A stretch of DNA of 64,000 bases from Azonexaceae bacterium s22 (GTDB lineage Bacteria > Pseudomonadota > Gammaproteobacteria > Burkholderiales > Rhodocyclaceae). Positions 1 to 7,677 of the stretch are shown here, piece by piece (position 1 is the stretch's first letter; each line of letters starts with the position of its first letter). The position numbers and the translations under genes are program-made. The stretch covers positions 248,001-312,000 of the forward strand of contig WYCU01000004.1 in the NCBI GenBank assembly GCA_016617495.1. The letters run 5' to 3'. The notes under the pieces were generated by a model. It was not told the origin of the DNA. It ran no database searches and was given only the letters and a program-made list of their open reading frames with translations.

Positions 1-2
1 TG

Positions 3-569
3 AACCGTGTCTATCCGCTGGCGCGAGCCCGCAATACCCGAGGCGTAGCCCAGGAGGGCGATGAAATAGGTGTCGAGAACATGGCGACGCCATTGCAACG
101 GGAGGCCGTCCGTGCCTATCGGAGAATGCTGCCCGACGACCTGGAGCGTGGTCCGCTGATTCATGCGGCCCAGATCATGAGCCATCCGGTCACGGTGCTC
201 AACCAAAAAAACGCGGTTGCCGACGCTTGGCGCGTCTTCCAGCGTTGTGGAATCCACCAGGCACCGGTTCTGGACGACGCGCACCGGCTGATCGGGATGG
301 TCAATGAGCGGGACTTGCTGACCGTCATCGATATCGACGGTGAACATGTTCTCGAAAATCTGCAACGGCGGGTGAGTGATGTCATGACCTCGCCGGTCGT
401 GGCTTCCGTACCCGTGACCGACATTCGACGCATCGCTGCGGCGATGCTCGAAGGTGGCTTGAGTGCCGTTCCCATCGTCAATGAAAGCGAAATCATTGTC
501 GGCATCGTTTCCCGTACCGATGTCTTGCGCGCGGTCATGACCGATCCGCCCCTCAGTCTGTGGCGTTGA
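3..569 (+). CDS. CBS-pair domain protein (5' end outside window)
   Basis: A tandem CBS domain protein, probably a small adenylate-sensing regulator. The first CBS motif follows HAAQIMSHPVTVL and the second follows RVSDVMTSPVVASVP; the protein ends shortly after the second, as in stand-alone CBS proteins. An internal ATG at 81 exists, but the same frame is open from base 3 with no stop or better start, and the residues before 81 read like the linker found in such proteins. I therefore treat the gene as entering from the left edge. It heads a rightward group with the small gene at 717 and the UspA gene at 1186, which suggests a shared stress role. The partner domain, if any, lies outside the window. 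Confidence 0.8.
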   Translation, partial: NRVYPLARARNTRGVAQEGDEIGVENMATPLQREAVRAYRRMLPDDLERGPLIHAAQIMSHPVTVLNQKNAVADAWRVFQRCGIHQAPVLDDAHRLIGMVNERDLLTVIDIDGEHVLENLQRRVSDVMTSPVVASVPVTDIRRIAAAMLEGGLSAVPIVNESEIIVGIVSRTDVLRAVMTDPPLSLWR

Positions 570-716
570 AATACACCGGACGATTAGGACCCCCCTCATG
601 GCGCCCCGCATTGTTCGCTATTTGACGAGCTATCGGTAAGTACACTTCGCGTTTATTCAGGATGCTATCGGACTTATCCTTGTCTCGAATGTCAATGAAT
701 CGAGAGAGGAATGATC

Positions 717-1139
717 ATGATGACCCTGCAAGCCCGTGAATGGACGAAAGGCGCCCATCGGTTGCGTCACTATCCGGCCGACAGTACCCGCGCCAGGGCG
801 CGCCTTGCCGTGTTGGCCATCATCGCCGGCGGCAACACCGACATCCGTACGTTCGACGCCCTGGAGCAACACGGTGAATTCCGCACGCTCGACCTCGAGC
901 GCGAAGATTTCTTGCGCGCCCTGTTTGACCTGTGCTGCGATCTCCTTCGGACATCGGAGGGGAGGAATGGCAGAATATTTCCCGAAACACTTGATGCCCT
1001 GATGGATGAAATCCACAGCCAGCATGCGCGGCGCACCTTGTGCTGTCTCATGATCGAAAACATGCGGGCTGATCATGGCAGTGCCTTGGCCGGAAAACTC
1101 CGCCTCGGCGATGCCAGCCAGGATTGGCCTGCGCGTTAG
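717..1139 (+). CDS. Hypothetical protein, helical, TerB-like at best
   Basis: About 140 residues, predicted mostly alpha-helical, no signal peptide or membrane segment. The central stretch (ARLAVLAIIAGGNTD, then LEREDFLRALFDLCCDLL) faintly resembles TerB-type acidic helical domains, but I cannot assign it. Three ATGs lie close together (711, 717, 720). The purine-rich GAGAGGA ends at base 710, touching the first ATG but correctly spaced for the one at 717, so that start is chosen. It lies between the CBS gene and the UspA gene on the same strand and is probably co-expressed with them. Confidence 0.6.
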   Translation: MMTLQAREWTKGAHRLRHYPADSTRARARLAVLAIIAGGNTDIRTFDALEQHGEFRTLDLEREDFLRALFDLCCDLLRTSEGRNGRIFPETLDALMDEIHSQHARRTLCCLMIENMRADHGSALAGKLRLGDASQDWPAR

Positions 1140-1185
1140 GCACAGGGGTTTTACGAGATGTTCATCACACCATCGGAGATTCACC

Positions 1186-2082
1186 ATGAATCCTGAATCC
1201 TTGCACGTATTGATTGCCTTCGATGGTTCGCCTTCCTCAATGGCTGCGGCTCGCAGCTGGTCGACATGGAGTTCCGCCCAGATTGCGCTCACAGCAACCT
1301 TGCTCACGGTTACTGACGGGGCCATGGAGAAAGAGGGAATTGCTCCTGTCTGTCACCCGCTGGCTGACGCGGTGAGTACCGCTCAGGAATGGTTTGCGCG
1401 CAGCGGGGTGAAAATGGAATACGTTGTCGTGGATGGCGGAACCCCGGCGACGAGGATCATCAACGAAGCCCAACATCGTCAGGCCGACCTGATCGCGATG
1501 GGAACTCGCGGCCTGTCACCGCTGCGCGGATTGCTGCTCGGGTCCATTGCGGCCGAAGTTGCCAGAGGCAGTCCGATCCCCATCTGGCTGATGGGGCCGC
1601 ATGCGGCGATACCGGCCACACTCGGCCGGCGTCTCCGGCTACTGATCGCCGTTGATGGGTCGGCACATGCTGCCCATGCGGCAGCCTGGGCGGGGCGCAT
1701 GGCGGCGCGTCTGGGCGAAGCATCGCTCGAACTGTTCAGCGTGCAGCCTGCCTTCTCTCCTTTCGAGGGCATGCTCGATGCCGCAGCAGGTGATTTTCGT
1801 CACTGGGGCCTGGGCGTTGGCGAAGCCGCCATCGCCGCCGCTCGGCATGCCATGGGGGATGTCGGCCATCAGGCGACTGGCGCCGTGGCAACCGGAGACG
1901 CGGTTTCCATGATCCTGGCGCAGGCTGAAGAGAGCGGAGCCGATGTCATCGTTGTCGCACCGCAAGGCGTCAACGCGCTGGAGCAGGCAGCCCTTGGCAG
2001 CGTGTCGCAATCACTGTTGCTCTCGGCACGCTGTCCGATACTGCTCGTTCCGCGCCACTTGACTATTGATGACGCGGATTAA
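1186..2082 (+). CDS. Universal stress protein, tandem UspA domains
   Basis: A 298-residue cytoplasmic protein with two Usp folds, residues about 5-145 and 150-298. Each ends in the nucleotide-binding glycine pattern of the ATP-binding UspA class: GTRGLSPLRGLLLGS in the first, and APQGVNALEQAALGSVSQS in the second followed by CPILLVP. The open frame extends upstream to 1075, but the ATG at 1186 is preceded by CGGAGA and begins directly with the beta-strand LHVLIAFDGS, so it is the likely start. It closes the CBS-unknown-Usp group and converges with bioD. Tandem Usp proteins usually accompany starvation, redox or metal stress; the exact ligand cannot be read here. Confidence 0.9.
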   Translation: MNPESLHVLIAFDGSPSSMAAARSWSTWSSAQIALTATLLTVTDGAMEKEGIAPVCHPLADAVSTAQEWFARSGVKMEYVVVDGGTPATRIINEAQHRQADLIAMGTRGLSPLRGLLLGSIAAEVARGSPIPIWLMGPHAAIPATLGRRLRLLIAVDGSAHAAHAAAWAGRMAARLGEASLELFSVQPAFSPFEGMLDAAAGDFRHWGLGVGEAAIAAARHAMGDVGHQATGAVATGDAVSMILAQAEESGADVIVVAPQGVNALEQAALGSVSQSLLLSARCPILLVPRHLTIDDAD

Positions 2083-2144
2083 GGTCGTAACCGGAATTAC
2101 GCCTTGGCCAAGATGACAGCGCTTGGCTTTCGCAAAACGAATGT

Positions 2145-2816
2145 TCAGCTAACCCATTTCTGAACCCACAATGCAAGTTGCGGATTGGGTGGGTTGTTAT
2201 AGGTCTGATGAATCACTGGGGCCGACAGCCAGCGTTGCAGATCGGTATGGTTATCGAGGAAGGGGTTGTCTGGTTGGGCAACCTGATTCAGCACTACGCC
2301 CATCAGGGGCAGTCCGCGCATCTGGATGGCCTCGATGGCCAGCAAGCTCTGATTGACCGCACCCAGACGATCGGCTACTACCAGCAGAACGGGCATGCCC
2401 ATGCCGGCAGCCAGATCGGCATTCAGTGCGCCGTGGGCGATCGGTGAATAGAAGCCGCCGGCACCTTCAACCAGCAGAAAGTCATCGTCGCCGACCCCAT
2501 TCAGACAGGCAGCATGCAGATCCCCAATCTCAAGCGGCTGATTGGCCAGCCTGGCCGCCCACTCCGGAGAAACCGGCGGCTCATAGCGATATGGACAGAC
2601 AGCCTCCAGCGCATCCATGGCGCCAGCTGCCGCGTTTAGCCGAACCGCATCCGAAGGTTGGAGAATGTCGCTTCCAGCCAGCTTCTCGCATCCGGTTTCG
2701 ACGGGTTTGCGCACGCGCACACGTTGCCCGTTCTCCCGAAGCGCTTTTGCAACCTGGATGCCGATGGTGGTCTTGCCAACTCCGGTGTCCGTTCCGGTGA
2801 TGAAAATGCCGCGCAT
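2145..2816 (-). CDS. bioD: Dethiobiotin synthetase BioD
   Basis: ATP-dependent closure of the ureido ring of dethiobiotin from 7,8-diaminopelargonate and CO2, the penultimate step of biotin synthesis. The 223-residue length is normal. The P-loop GTDTGVGKTT lies at residues 8-17, with the expected KPVETGC substrate loop and VEGAGGFYSP motif. The start at 2816 is preceded by AAAGAGA; upstream extension of the frame is spurious. No other bio gene is near: it follows sbtB by 52 bases on the same strand, an unusual place for bioD. Because BioD consumes CO2, pairing with a bicarbonate permease may be meaningful, though this is inference. Confidence 0.93.
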   Translation of the reverse strand: MRGIFITGTDTGVGKTTIGIQVAKALRENGQRVRVRKPVETGCEKLAGSDILQPSDAVRLNAAAGAMDALEAVCPYRYEPPVSPEWAARLANQPLEIGDLHAACLNGVGDDDFLLVEGAGGFYSPIAHGALNADLAAGMGMPVLLVVADRLGAVNQSLLAIEAIQMRGLPLMGVVLNQVAQPDNPFLDNHTDLQRWLSAPVIHQTYNNPPNPQLALWVQKWVS

Positions 2817-2868
2817 TGATGTCTCTTTGCACCTCGGCCGCACCGATGGGGCGACCTGATTGTTGCCT

Positions 2869-3180
2869 TCAGAATTTGCCGGGCCGCAGCACTTCGACCT
2901 CGGAAAGGCACGCCACCATGGCGTAATTCGAGTAGTACCGTTCCTGCAAGTGCGCCAGCAGCGTTTCCGCCTGGGGGCGGGCACAGATGATCTCGATTCG
3001 AATGTTCTTTGATTCATCCCAGGTGGCGTCCCGCACCCCGCGGCTTCCTTTGCCGCGCGCGTCGCAGATGGTGTAGCCGCGAATCCCCAGTCGATCAATA
3101 TCCTTGATCAGGACGTGCTCGAGGGTCGCTTCTGTAAACACGGTGAGCAGCGTGCGTTTTTCGGTCTGTATGGGGATCAC
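2869..3180 (-). CDS. sbtB: SbtB-type PII-like signalling protein
   Basis: A 103-residue PII-superfamily protein that partners the SbtA permease. In cyanobacteria SbtB binds adenyl nucleotides and gates SbtA. The T-loop region GKGSRGVRDATWDES followed by NIRIEIICARP is characteristic of SbtB rather than GlnB/GlnK, which would carry the uridylylated Tyr-51 loop. The C-terminal Cys-containing redox loop of many cyanobacterial SbtB proteins is absent. Its ATG overlaps the sbtA stop by four bases, so translation is coupled. Regulation by cAMP/AMP/ATP is known for the family but not visible here. Confidence 0.88.
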   Translation of the reverse strand: MIPIQTEKRTLLTVFTEATLEHVLIKDIDRLGIRGYTICDARGKGSRGVRDATWDESKNIRIEIICARPQAETLLAHLQERYYSNYAMVACLSEVEVLRPGKF

Positions 3181-4124
3181 GGCGTCGCTCCTGTCAGTTG
3201 GGTGGCCATCCAGTGATAAAGCGGGATTCCGGCCAGAATATTGAAGGGGAAAGTCACGCCCAGTGAACCGGCCAGAGACACGGCGGGATTCGCCTCAGGC
3301 ACGGCGATCCGCATGGCGGCCGGGACGGCGATGTAGGACGCCGAAGCCGCCAGGGTGGCCAGCATCGTCATCCCGCCGACCGAGAACCCGAGCATCATGC
3401 CGGTGCCGAGGCCAAGACAAGCCGACAGCAGCGGCATGGCCAAGCCAAAAGCGATCAGGGACAAGCCGCGTCGCTTGAGCTCGTCTACCTGACGGCTGAC
3501 AATCAGTCCCATTTCCAGCAGGAACAGAGCCAGCACTGCCTTGAACAGATCGAAGTACATGATCTTGATGGGTTGCAAGCCCTCCGGCCCTGCCGCCCAA
3601 CCAATCGCCATCCCCCCCAGAAGCAGGGTTACGCCCTTGCCCAGGAAGGCCTCATGACCCAATGACCTCCAGTCGGTGTCCTTGCTGACCCCGCGAGCCA
3701 GAACGATGCCGACGAGAATGGCGGGAATTTCCATGACAGCCAGCAAGATCGCCATTTGCGGTTCGACATCGATACTGCGTGACGACAGCCACGCTGCAGC
3801 AACGGCAAAAGTGGCGACGCTGACCGACCCGTAGTGGGCGGCCGTTGCTGCGGCATTTGGACGGTCAAAACGAAAAATCGCACGCAAGGCGCCAAAGGCG
3901 ATCAACGTCTGAACGACGCCCAGCACGACCACCGCCAGCAGTTGGGGCAGCAATGGCCCCAGGGGCTGGGTTGCCAGGCCTTGGCCGCCTTTCAGGCCAA
4001 TTGCCAGCAGCAGGAAAATGGATAGCGAGTCGTACAGAGCGCTCGGCAGTTTCAACTCCGAGCGCAGGAGTCCGGCAACCAGCCCGAACAGGAAAAACAG
4101 GATGACCGGATCAATGCTGTTCAT
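3177..4124 (-). CDS. sbtA: Sodium-dependent bicarbonate permease SbtA
   Basis: Inner-membrane bicarbonate uptake protein of the SbtA family (315 residues). About ten hydrophobic segments form two related halves; recognisable stretches are AIGLKGGQGL near residue 45 and the C-terminal SASYIAVPAAMRIAVPEANP. It sits between a zinc-ribbon protein gene (11-base gap upstream) and sbtB (4-base overlap), the usual SbtAB pairing. In a heterotroph this would supply bicarbonate for anaplerotic carboxylases or for pH/sodium balance; in an autotrophic relative it would feed carbon fixation. No RuBisCO gene is in the window. Confidence 0.92.
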   Translation of the reverse strand: MNSIDPVILFFLFGLVAGLLRSELKLPSALYDSLSIFLLLAIGLKGGQGLATQPLGPLLPQLLAVVVLGVVQTLIAFGALRAIFRFDRPNAAATAAHYGSVSVATFAVAAAWLSSRSIDVEPQMAILLAVMEIPAILVGIVLARGVSKDTDWRSLGHEAFLGKGVTLLLGGMAIGWAAGPEGLQPIKIMYFDLFKAVLALFLLEMGLIVSRQVDELKRRGLSLIAFGLAMPLLSACLGLGTGMMLGFSVGGMTMLATLAASASYIAVPAAMRIAVPEANPAVSLAGSLGVTFPFNILAGIPLYHWMATQLTGATP

Positions 4125-4135
4125 GGTGACGATCT

Positions 4136-5017
4136 TCAGGGATTACAGTAATCGCAATGGGCCGGATCAGCGAAGGCGACCCCGTCCTTCCGGAGATGTT
4201 CTTCCCGAAAGTTGCAAGCGGGACAGCCCCAGACCTGTCCCCGCTGCTCGCGGGTAGGCAGGCCGCATTCTGCACAAGGCAGTCCAGCCACCCGTTCAAT
4301 GGCGGAATAACCCGGCGATCCGCATTGAGGGCAAAACGAACGTAGTTTCTCCGCCAGACTGTGTGCCGCCTTGCCAATATTTACCATGCGTTCCGGATGC
4401 GCGTGAGCCCGGAGGTCGCGTTCGACAAGAATTGCCGCCTGATCCGAGGCTAGCCTCTTTACCCATGCGAAGGCGGCTCTCAGAGAGGATTTGTCGGCCA
4501 GGCCCTTGCGCACGCGGGGATCGTTTTCGCTGCAAGGCCGCAGAACCAAATGCTGTTTTGGAAAGCCGACCCGATGCGCGAAGGCCTCCAGTTCCGGCCA
4601 ATCCGTGATCCAGGCATGATCGTGGCTCGCAGGCCCTTGATGGACGCCGACCACCTCGATTTTCCGGATATCGTCGATCAGGAGCAGTACCTCGACGTTC
4701 CACGGAAATAGGCCGGTGTGCGGATCGGGTCCAAAACTCCCCTCGCTGGCAAGCCCCAGGCTGGCACCACTCAATTGCATGCCGATACGAGCCTTGCGGC
4801 GGGCGGCATCCAGTTGGCTGCCGTAGCGCGGAATATCCCGGGTGAAAGTGCCCAGTTCATCGGTATCAAAGCCAGCAACCCGCTTGACCCTGCAGCCCAA
4901 TGCCTTGTCGAGCACGGGGGCAACCACTTGCTCCTTGCCGTGTTGGGTAAGAAAGGCGATTTCCTGACCTGCATAGGGATTCAGTTGGATCTCGGAAGCA
5001 GTCTTGGCATCGTTCAT
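4136..5017 (-). CDS. DUF6671-type protein with C-terminal zinc ribbons
   Basis: A 293-residue protein. The first roughly 215 residues are an uncharacterised domain with acidic/histidine-rich stretches (GVHQGPASHDHAW, LRPCSENDPRV) that could form an active site. The C-terminal 75 residues hold four CxxC knuckles (CPQC, CAEC, CPAC, CDYC), a probable double zinc ribbon. I recognise this as DUF6671-like but cannot name a function. The start at 5017 is chosen because upstream frame sequence overlaps the HPF-like gene. It lies in the same leftward unit as the HPF-like gene and sbtA, so a link to ribosome or nucleic acid binding under bicarbonate or salt stress is possible, but this is inference. 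Confidence 0.7.
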   Translation of the reverse strand: MNDAKTASEIQLNPYAGQEIAFLTQHGKEQVVAPVLDKALGCRVKRVAGFDTDELGTFTRDIPRYGSQLDAARRKARIGMQLSGASLGLASEGSFGPDPHTGLFPWNVEVLLLIDDIRKIEVVGVHQGPASHDHAWITDWPELEAFAHRVGFPKQHLVLRPCSENDPRVRKGLADKSSLRAAFAWVKRLASDQAAILVERDLRAHAHPERMVNIGKAAHSLAEKLRSFCPQCGSPGYSAIERVAGLPCAECGLPTREQRGQVWGCPACNFREEHLRKDGVAFADPAHCDYCNP

Positions 5018-5054
5018 CAGTTGCTTCGTTTCTGCATGGCTACACCCGCCTCGT

Positions 5055-5375
5055 TCAATCAGCATGGCGGCGCAACAGCTGACTTTGAACCAGGGTCTGT
5101 CTTTCCAGCGACCGGGTGGCACGGGTGATAGCCCTGTCGGTCGCCCAGTAAATGTCGGCCAGCGTCTCGTGAGCGGAGATTTCCGCCTGTCCATGCTGCA
5201 ATTGAAGGCGTACCCGGCATCCTGTGTCCTTGCTCGCCTCGTCGCCACTGAAATGGAAATCAACGCGAACCACCTTGTCCCGGCTTCTCCCAAGCGAACA
5301 AGCCAGACGCCACAGGGCGTACTGCTTGACCGGCTCGCTCAGGCACAGATGACTGGTATGGAAATGGACGTTCAT
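5055..5375 (-). CDS. HPF/RaiA-like ribosome-associated protein
   Basis: A 106-residue protein with the short HPF/RaiA-type beta-alpha-beta-beta-beta-alpha pattern: a first strand MNVHFHTSHL, an exposed helix, strands VVRVDFHFSG and CRVRLQLQHGQAEISAH, and a basic C-terminal helix rich in Arg (RAITRATRSLERQ). Such proteins bind the 30S decoding region and silence ribosomes in stress. It lacks the long-HPF C-terminal dimerisation domain. The ATG at 5375 matches the family N terminus; the frame runs farther upstream only through the intergenic promoter region. It is the first gene of the leftward cluster and diverges from nhaR. Confidence 0.7.
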   Translation of the reverse strand: MNVHFHTSHLCLSEPVKQYALWRLACSLGRSRDKVVRVDFHFSGDEASKDTGCRVRLQLQHGQAEISAHETLADIYWATDRAITRATRSLERQTLVQSQLLRRHAD

Positions 5376-5477
5376 TGGATCGAGTAGCGTAAAAGAGCTA
5401 GCGAATTGTCCCCGAGATAACCATTCGATTCCATCAGATATAATGCATCCAATTAGTCGAAAATATCGAATAATCAA
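5376..5477. promoter_or_regulatory. Divergent promoter region, HPF cluster / nhaR
   Basis: This 102-base AT-rich gap separates the leftward HPF-DUF6671-sbtAB-bioD cluster from rightward nhaR. A perfect -10 box TATAAT lies at 5439-5444 on the plus strand; the matching -35 position (GATAAC) is poor, as for an activator-dependent promoter. A dyad TCGA-AAATA-TCGA follows near 5457. LysR proteins normally bind such divergent intervals, so NhaR control of the cluster is a reasonable inference. Confidence 0.45.
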
Positions 5478-6368
5478 ATGCTCAATTTCAAACACCTGCA
5501 TTACTTCATGGTGGTCGCCAGAAGTGGGGGCATCATTCGCGCTGCAGAGCGTTTGCATCTGGCCCCGCAAACACTGTCCGGACAGATCTCGCAGTTTGAG
5601 GAGCGGATTGGTGCCCAATTATTTCATCGTGTCGGGCGGCGACTGGAACTGAGCGAAACAGGCAAGCTGGCTTTGTCTTATGCCGAGGAGATTTTCCAGA
5701 CGGGCTCTGAACTGGAAGAATTGCTCAGCAGTGGAGCGATTGATCGCTTTTTCACTTTTCGTGTCGGGGTTGCCGATGTGTTACCGAAATTCATCGTTCA
5801 CCGTTTACTGGCGCCGGTTCTGAAACTGCCGGAAGCGATTCGGCTGATCTGCCACGAAGACCGACTCGACCGCCTGTTGGCCGACTTGGCGCTGCACAGC
5901 CTGGACATGGTGATTGCCGATCGCCCCATGCCCCCCGGTACGGAAATCAAAGGCTACAGCCATCCGCTCGGCGAGTCCGGCATTGCCTTCATGGCATCTC
6001 CCGCATTAGCGGAGAAAATTGGCAGTCGTTTCCCGGCCAATCTGCACGGTGCGCCAATGCTACTGCCAGGCAAGGACAGCGCCCTTCATCTGGCTTTGCC
6101 ACGCTGGCTGGAGCGGATGAATGTCCGCCCCAGAATTGTCGGGGAATTCAGTGACAGCGCCTTGATGAAGGCCTTCGGCGAAGCCGGCGCGGGAATCTTT
6201 CCGACACCTGCATTGAGCGTGGCGGCGGTTTGCGAACACTACAAAGTCGATATGGTCGGTGAAACGAATGACATCAAGGAGCGCTTCTTCTTGATCTCCG
6301 CAGAGAGAAAGCTGGCCCACCCCGTTGCACGCGCTGTCAGTGAGCATGCAAAAAAAATGATGTTCTGA
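5478..6368 (+). CDS. nhaR: LysR-family regulator, NhaR-like
   Basis: A 296-residue LysR-type transcription factor. The winged HTH occupies residues 1-60 (FKHLHYFMVVARSGGIIRAA, then QTLSGQISQFEERIG), followed by the two-lobed effector-binding domain. The sequence follows the NhaR branch, which activates Na+/H+ antiporter genes in response to sodium and also affects osmotic genes. There is no nhaA in the window, so the likely target is the divergent HPF-sbtAB cluster; SbtA is sodium-coupled, making a sodium-responsive regulator sensible. The gene ends only 15 bases before the recombinase gene, which argues it belongs to the transposon. Confidence 0.85.
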   Translation: MLNFKHLHYFMVVARSGGIIRAAERLHLAPQTLSGQISQFEERIGAQLFHRVGRRLELSETGKLALSYAEEIFQTGSELEELLSSGAIDRFFTFRVGVADVLPKFIVHRLLAPVLKLPEAIRLICHEDRLDRLLADLALHSLDMVIADRPMPPGTEIKGYSHPLGESGIAFMASPALAEKIGSRFPANLHGAPMLLPGKDSALHLALPRWLERMNVRPRIVGEFSDSALMKAFGEAGAGIFPTPALSVAAVCEHYKVDMVGETNDIKERFFLISAERKLAHPVARAVSEHAKKMMF

Positions 6369-6383
6369 CAAGGAAGATCTGTC

Positions 6384-7670
6384 ATGGAAGCGAAGGTAGG
6401 TCTTTATCTCGATGCCGCTGAGCGAGCCAATACCCGACGTAGTTATGCGTCAGCCATTCAGCATTTCGAGGTTGAGTGGGGCGGATTGTTGCCAGCAACG
6501 ATTGACTCAATTGCCCGATATCTCGCCGCTTACGCTGAATCCTTGTCACTGAACACGCTGAAGCACCGCCTTTCGGCGTTGTCGCGCTGGCATCAGGACC
6601 ATGGTTTTCCTGACCCGACCAAGGCCAGCAAAATCCGGCAACTGCTGAAGGGTATCCGAACCCTGCATCCGGCTCAGGAAAAACGGGCCAAGCCACTGGA
6701 AATTGAGATTCTGCAAGATGTTGCCGAATGGCTGACATCGGCCACAGCCGCAGCGGTTAGTCGGGGAGATTCGGCCAACGCCCTGAGACATAGCCGGGAT
6801 CGAGCCCTGGTTCTCCTCGGTTTCTGGCGGGGGTTCCGCTCCGACGAACTGGCTAACCTTCGTATCGAATTCATCGATATCAAGCCCGGCGAAGGGCTGA
6901 CCTGTTTCTTGCCCCGTAGCAAAGGGGATCGCAACCTGGATGGCCGAAGTTACTCCTGTCCAGCGCTATCACGACTATGTCCGGTCGAGGCAGTCGAAGA
7001 CTGGCTGGCTTTATCCAAACTGACAGCGGGACCGCTATTTCGCAAGGTCGACCGCTGGGGGCATCTGTCCGAGGCTGAAATGACCCCAAGCAGCATCATT
7101 CCCGTGCTGCGAAAATTGCTCAGCCAGGCCGGCATCGCTGATGCCGAGTCTTTCAGTAGTCACTCGCTACGCCGTGGGTTCGCCCAGTGGGCTGGCATGA
7201 GCGGCTGGGATATCCGTGAGTTGATGAAATACGTGGGTTGGCGCGACGTGAAGGCTGCGATGCGCTATCTGGATGGGGTTAGCCCTAACCAGAAAGCGCG
7301 ATTCGAGCAGGGGCTGGATCGAGCGCTGCCGGAAACAGCAATTGACTCGACCGCGCAGTTGCCCAGCTTGCCTGAGGTTCCACTCACCATGATCGAGATT
7401 TCCATAGATTTGTCTGCCTTCAACGGCAGCCGACGGGGTGTCGCCAATGCCTTGCGGGACATGACGAACACTTGCCTTGCACGGTTCCAGGCACACCCCA
7501 TGGATCTGGACGGACGACGATATCAACTTTCCGTCCCGACACCATCGACCGACATGCTTGACGATCATCTCTACACTTTGCTCGACGAAATCCATCGTAT
7601 TGCCGATGCCCGTGAGTGCTTCCTGGAGGCGGTCTGCCGCGACCCTGCAACCGGCAGGCACTGGGAGTGA
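6384..7670 (+). CDS. Tyrosine recombinase of a Tn3-type transposon
   Basis: A 428-residue integrase/recombinase. The N-terminal SAM-like DNA-binding domain spans residues about 1-105. The catalytic domain carries the first Arg in WRGFRSDEL (about 145), the HxxR box HSLRRGF (about 260) and Tyr in AMRYLDG (about 294). An extra tail of roughly 110 residues follows. AAGGAAG is well spaced from the ATG. It lies directly before tnpA (7-base gap), the arrangement of Tn3 elements that resolve cointegrates with a tyrosine recombinase (TnpI-type) instead of a serine resolvase. Confidence 0.88.
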   Translation: MEAKVGLYLDAAERANTRRSYASAIQHFEVEWGGLLPATIDSIARYLAAYAESLSLNTLKHRLSALSRWHQDHGFPDPTKASKIRQLLKGIRTLHPAQEKRAKPLEIEILQDVAEWLTSATAAAVSRGDSANALRHSRDRALVLLGFWRGFRSDELANLRIEFIDIKPGEGLTCFLPRSKGDRNLDGRSYSCPALSRLCPVEAVEDWLALSKLTAGPLFRKVDRWGHLSEAEMTPSSIIPVLRKLLSQAGIADAESFSSHSLRRGFAQWAGMSGWDIRELMKYVGWRDVKAAMRYLDGVSPNQKARFEQGLDRALPETAIDSTAQLPSLPEVPLTMIEISIDLSAFNGSRRGVANALRDMTNTCLARFQAHPMDLDGRRYQLSVPTPSTDMLDDHLYTLLDEIHRIADARECFLEAVCRDPATGRHWE

Positions 7671-7677
7671 TGCAGGC

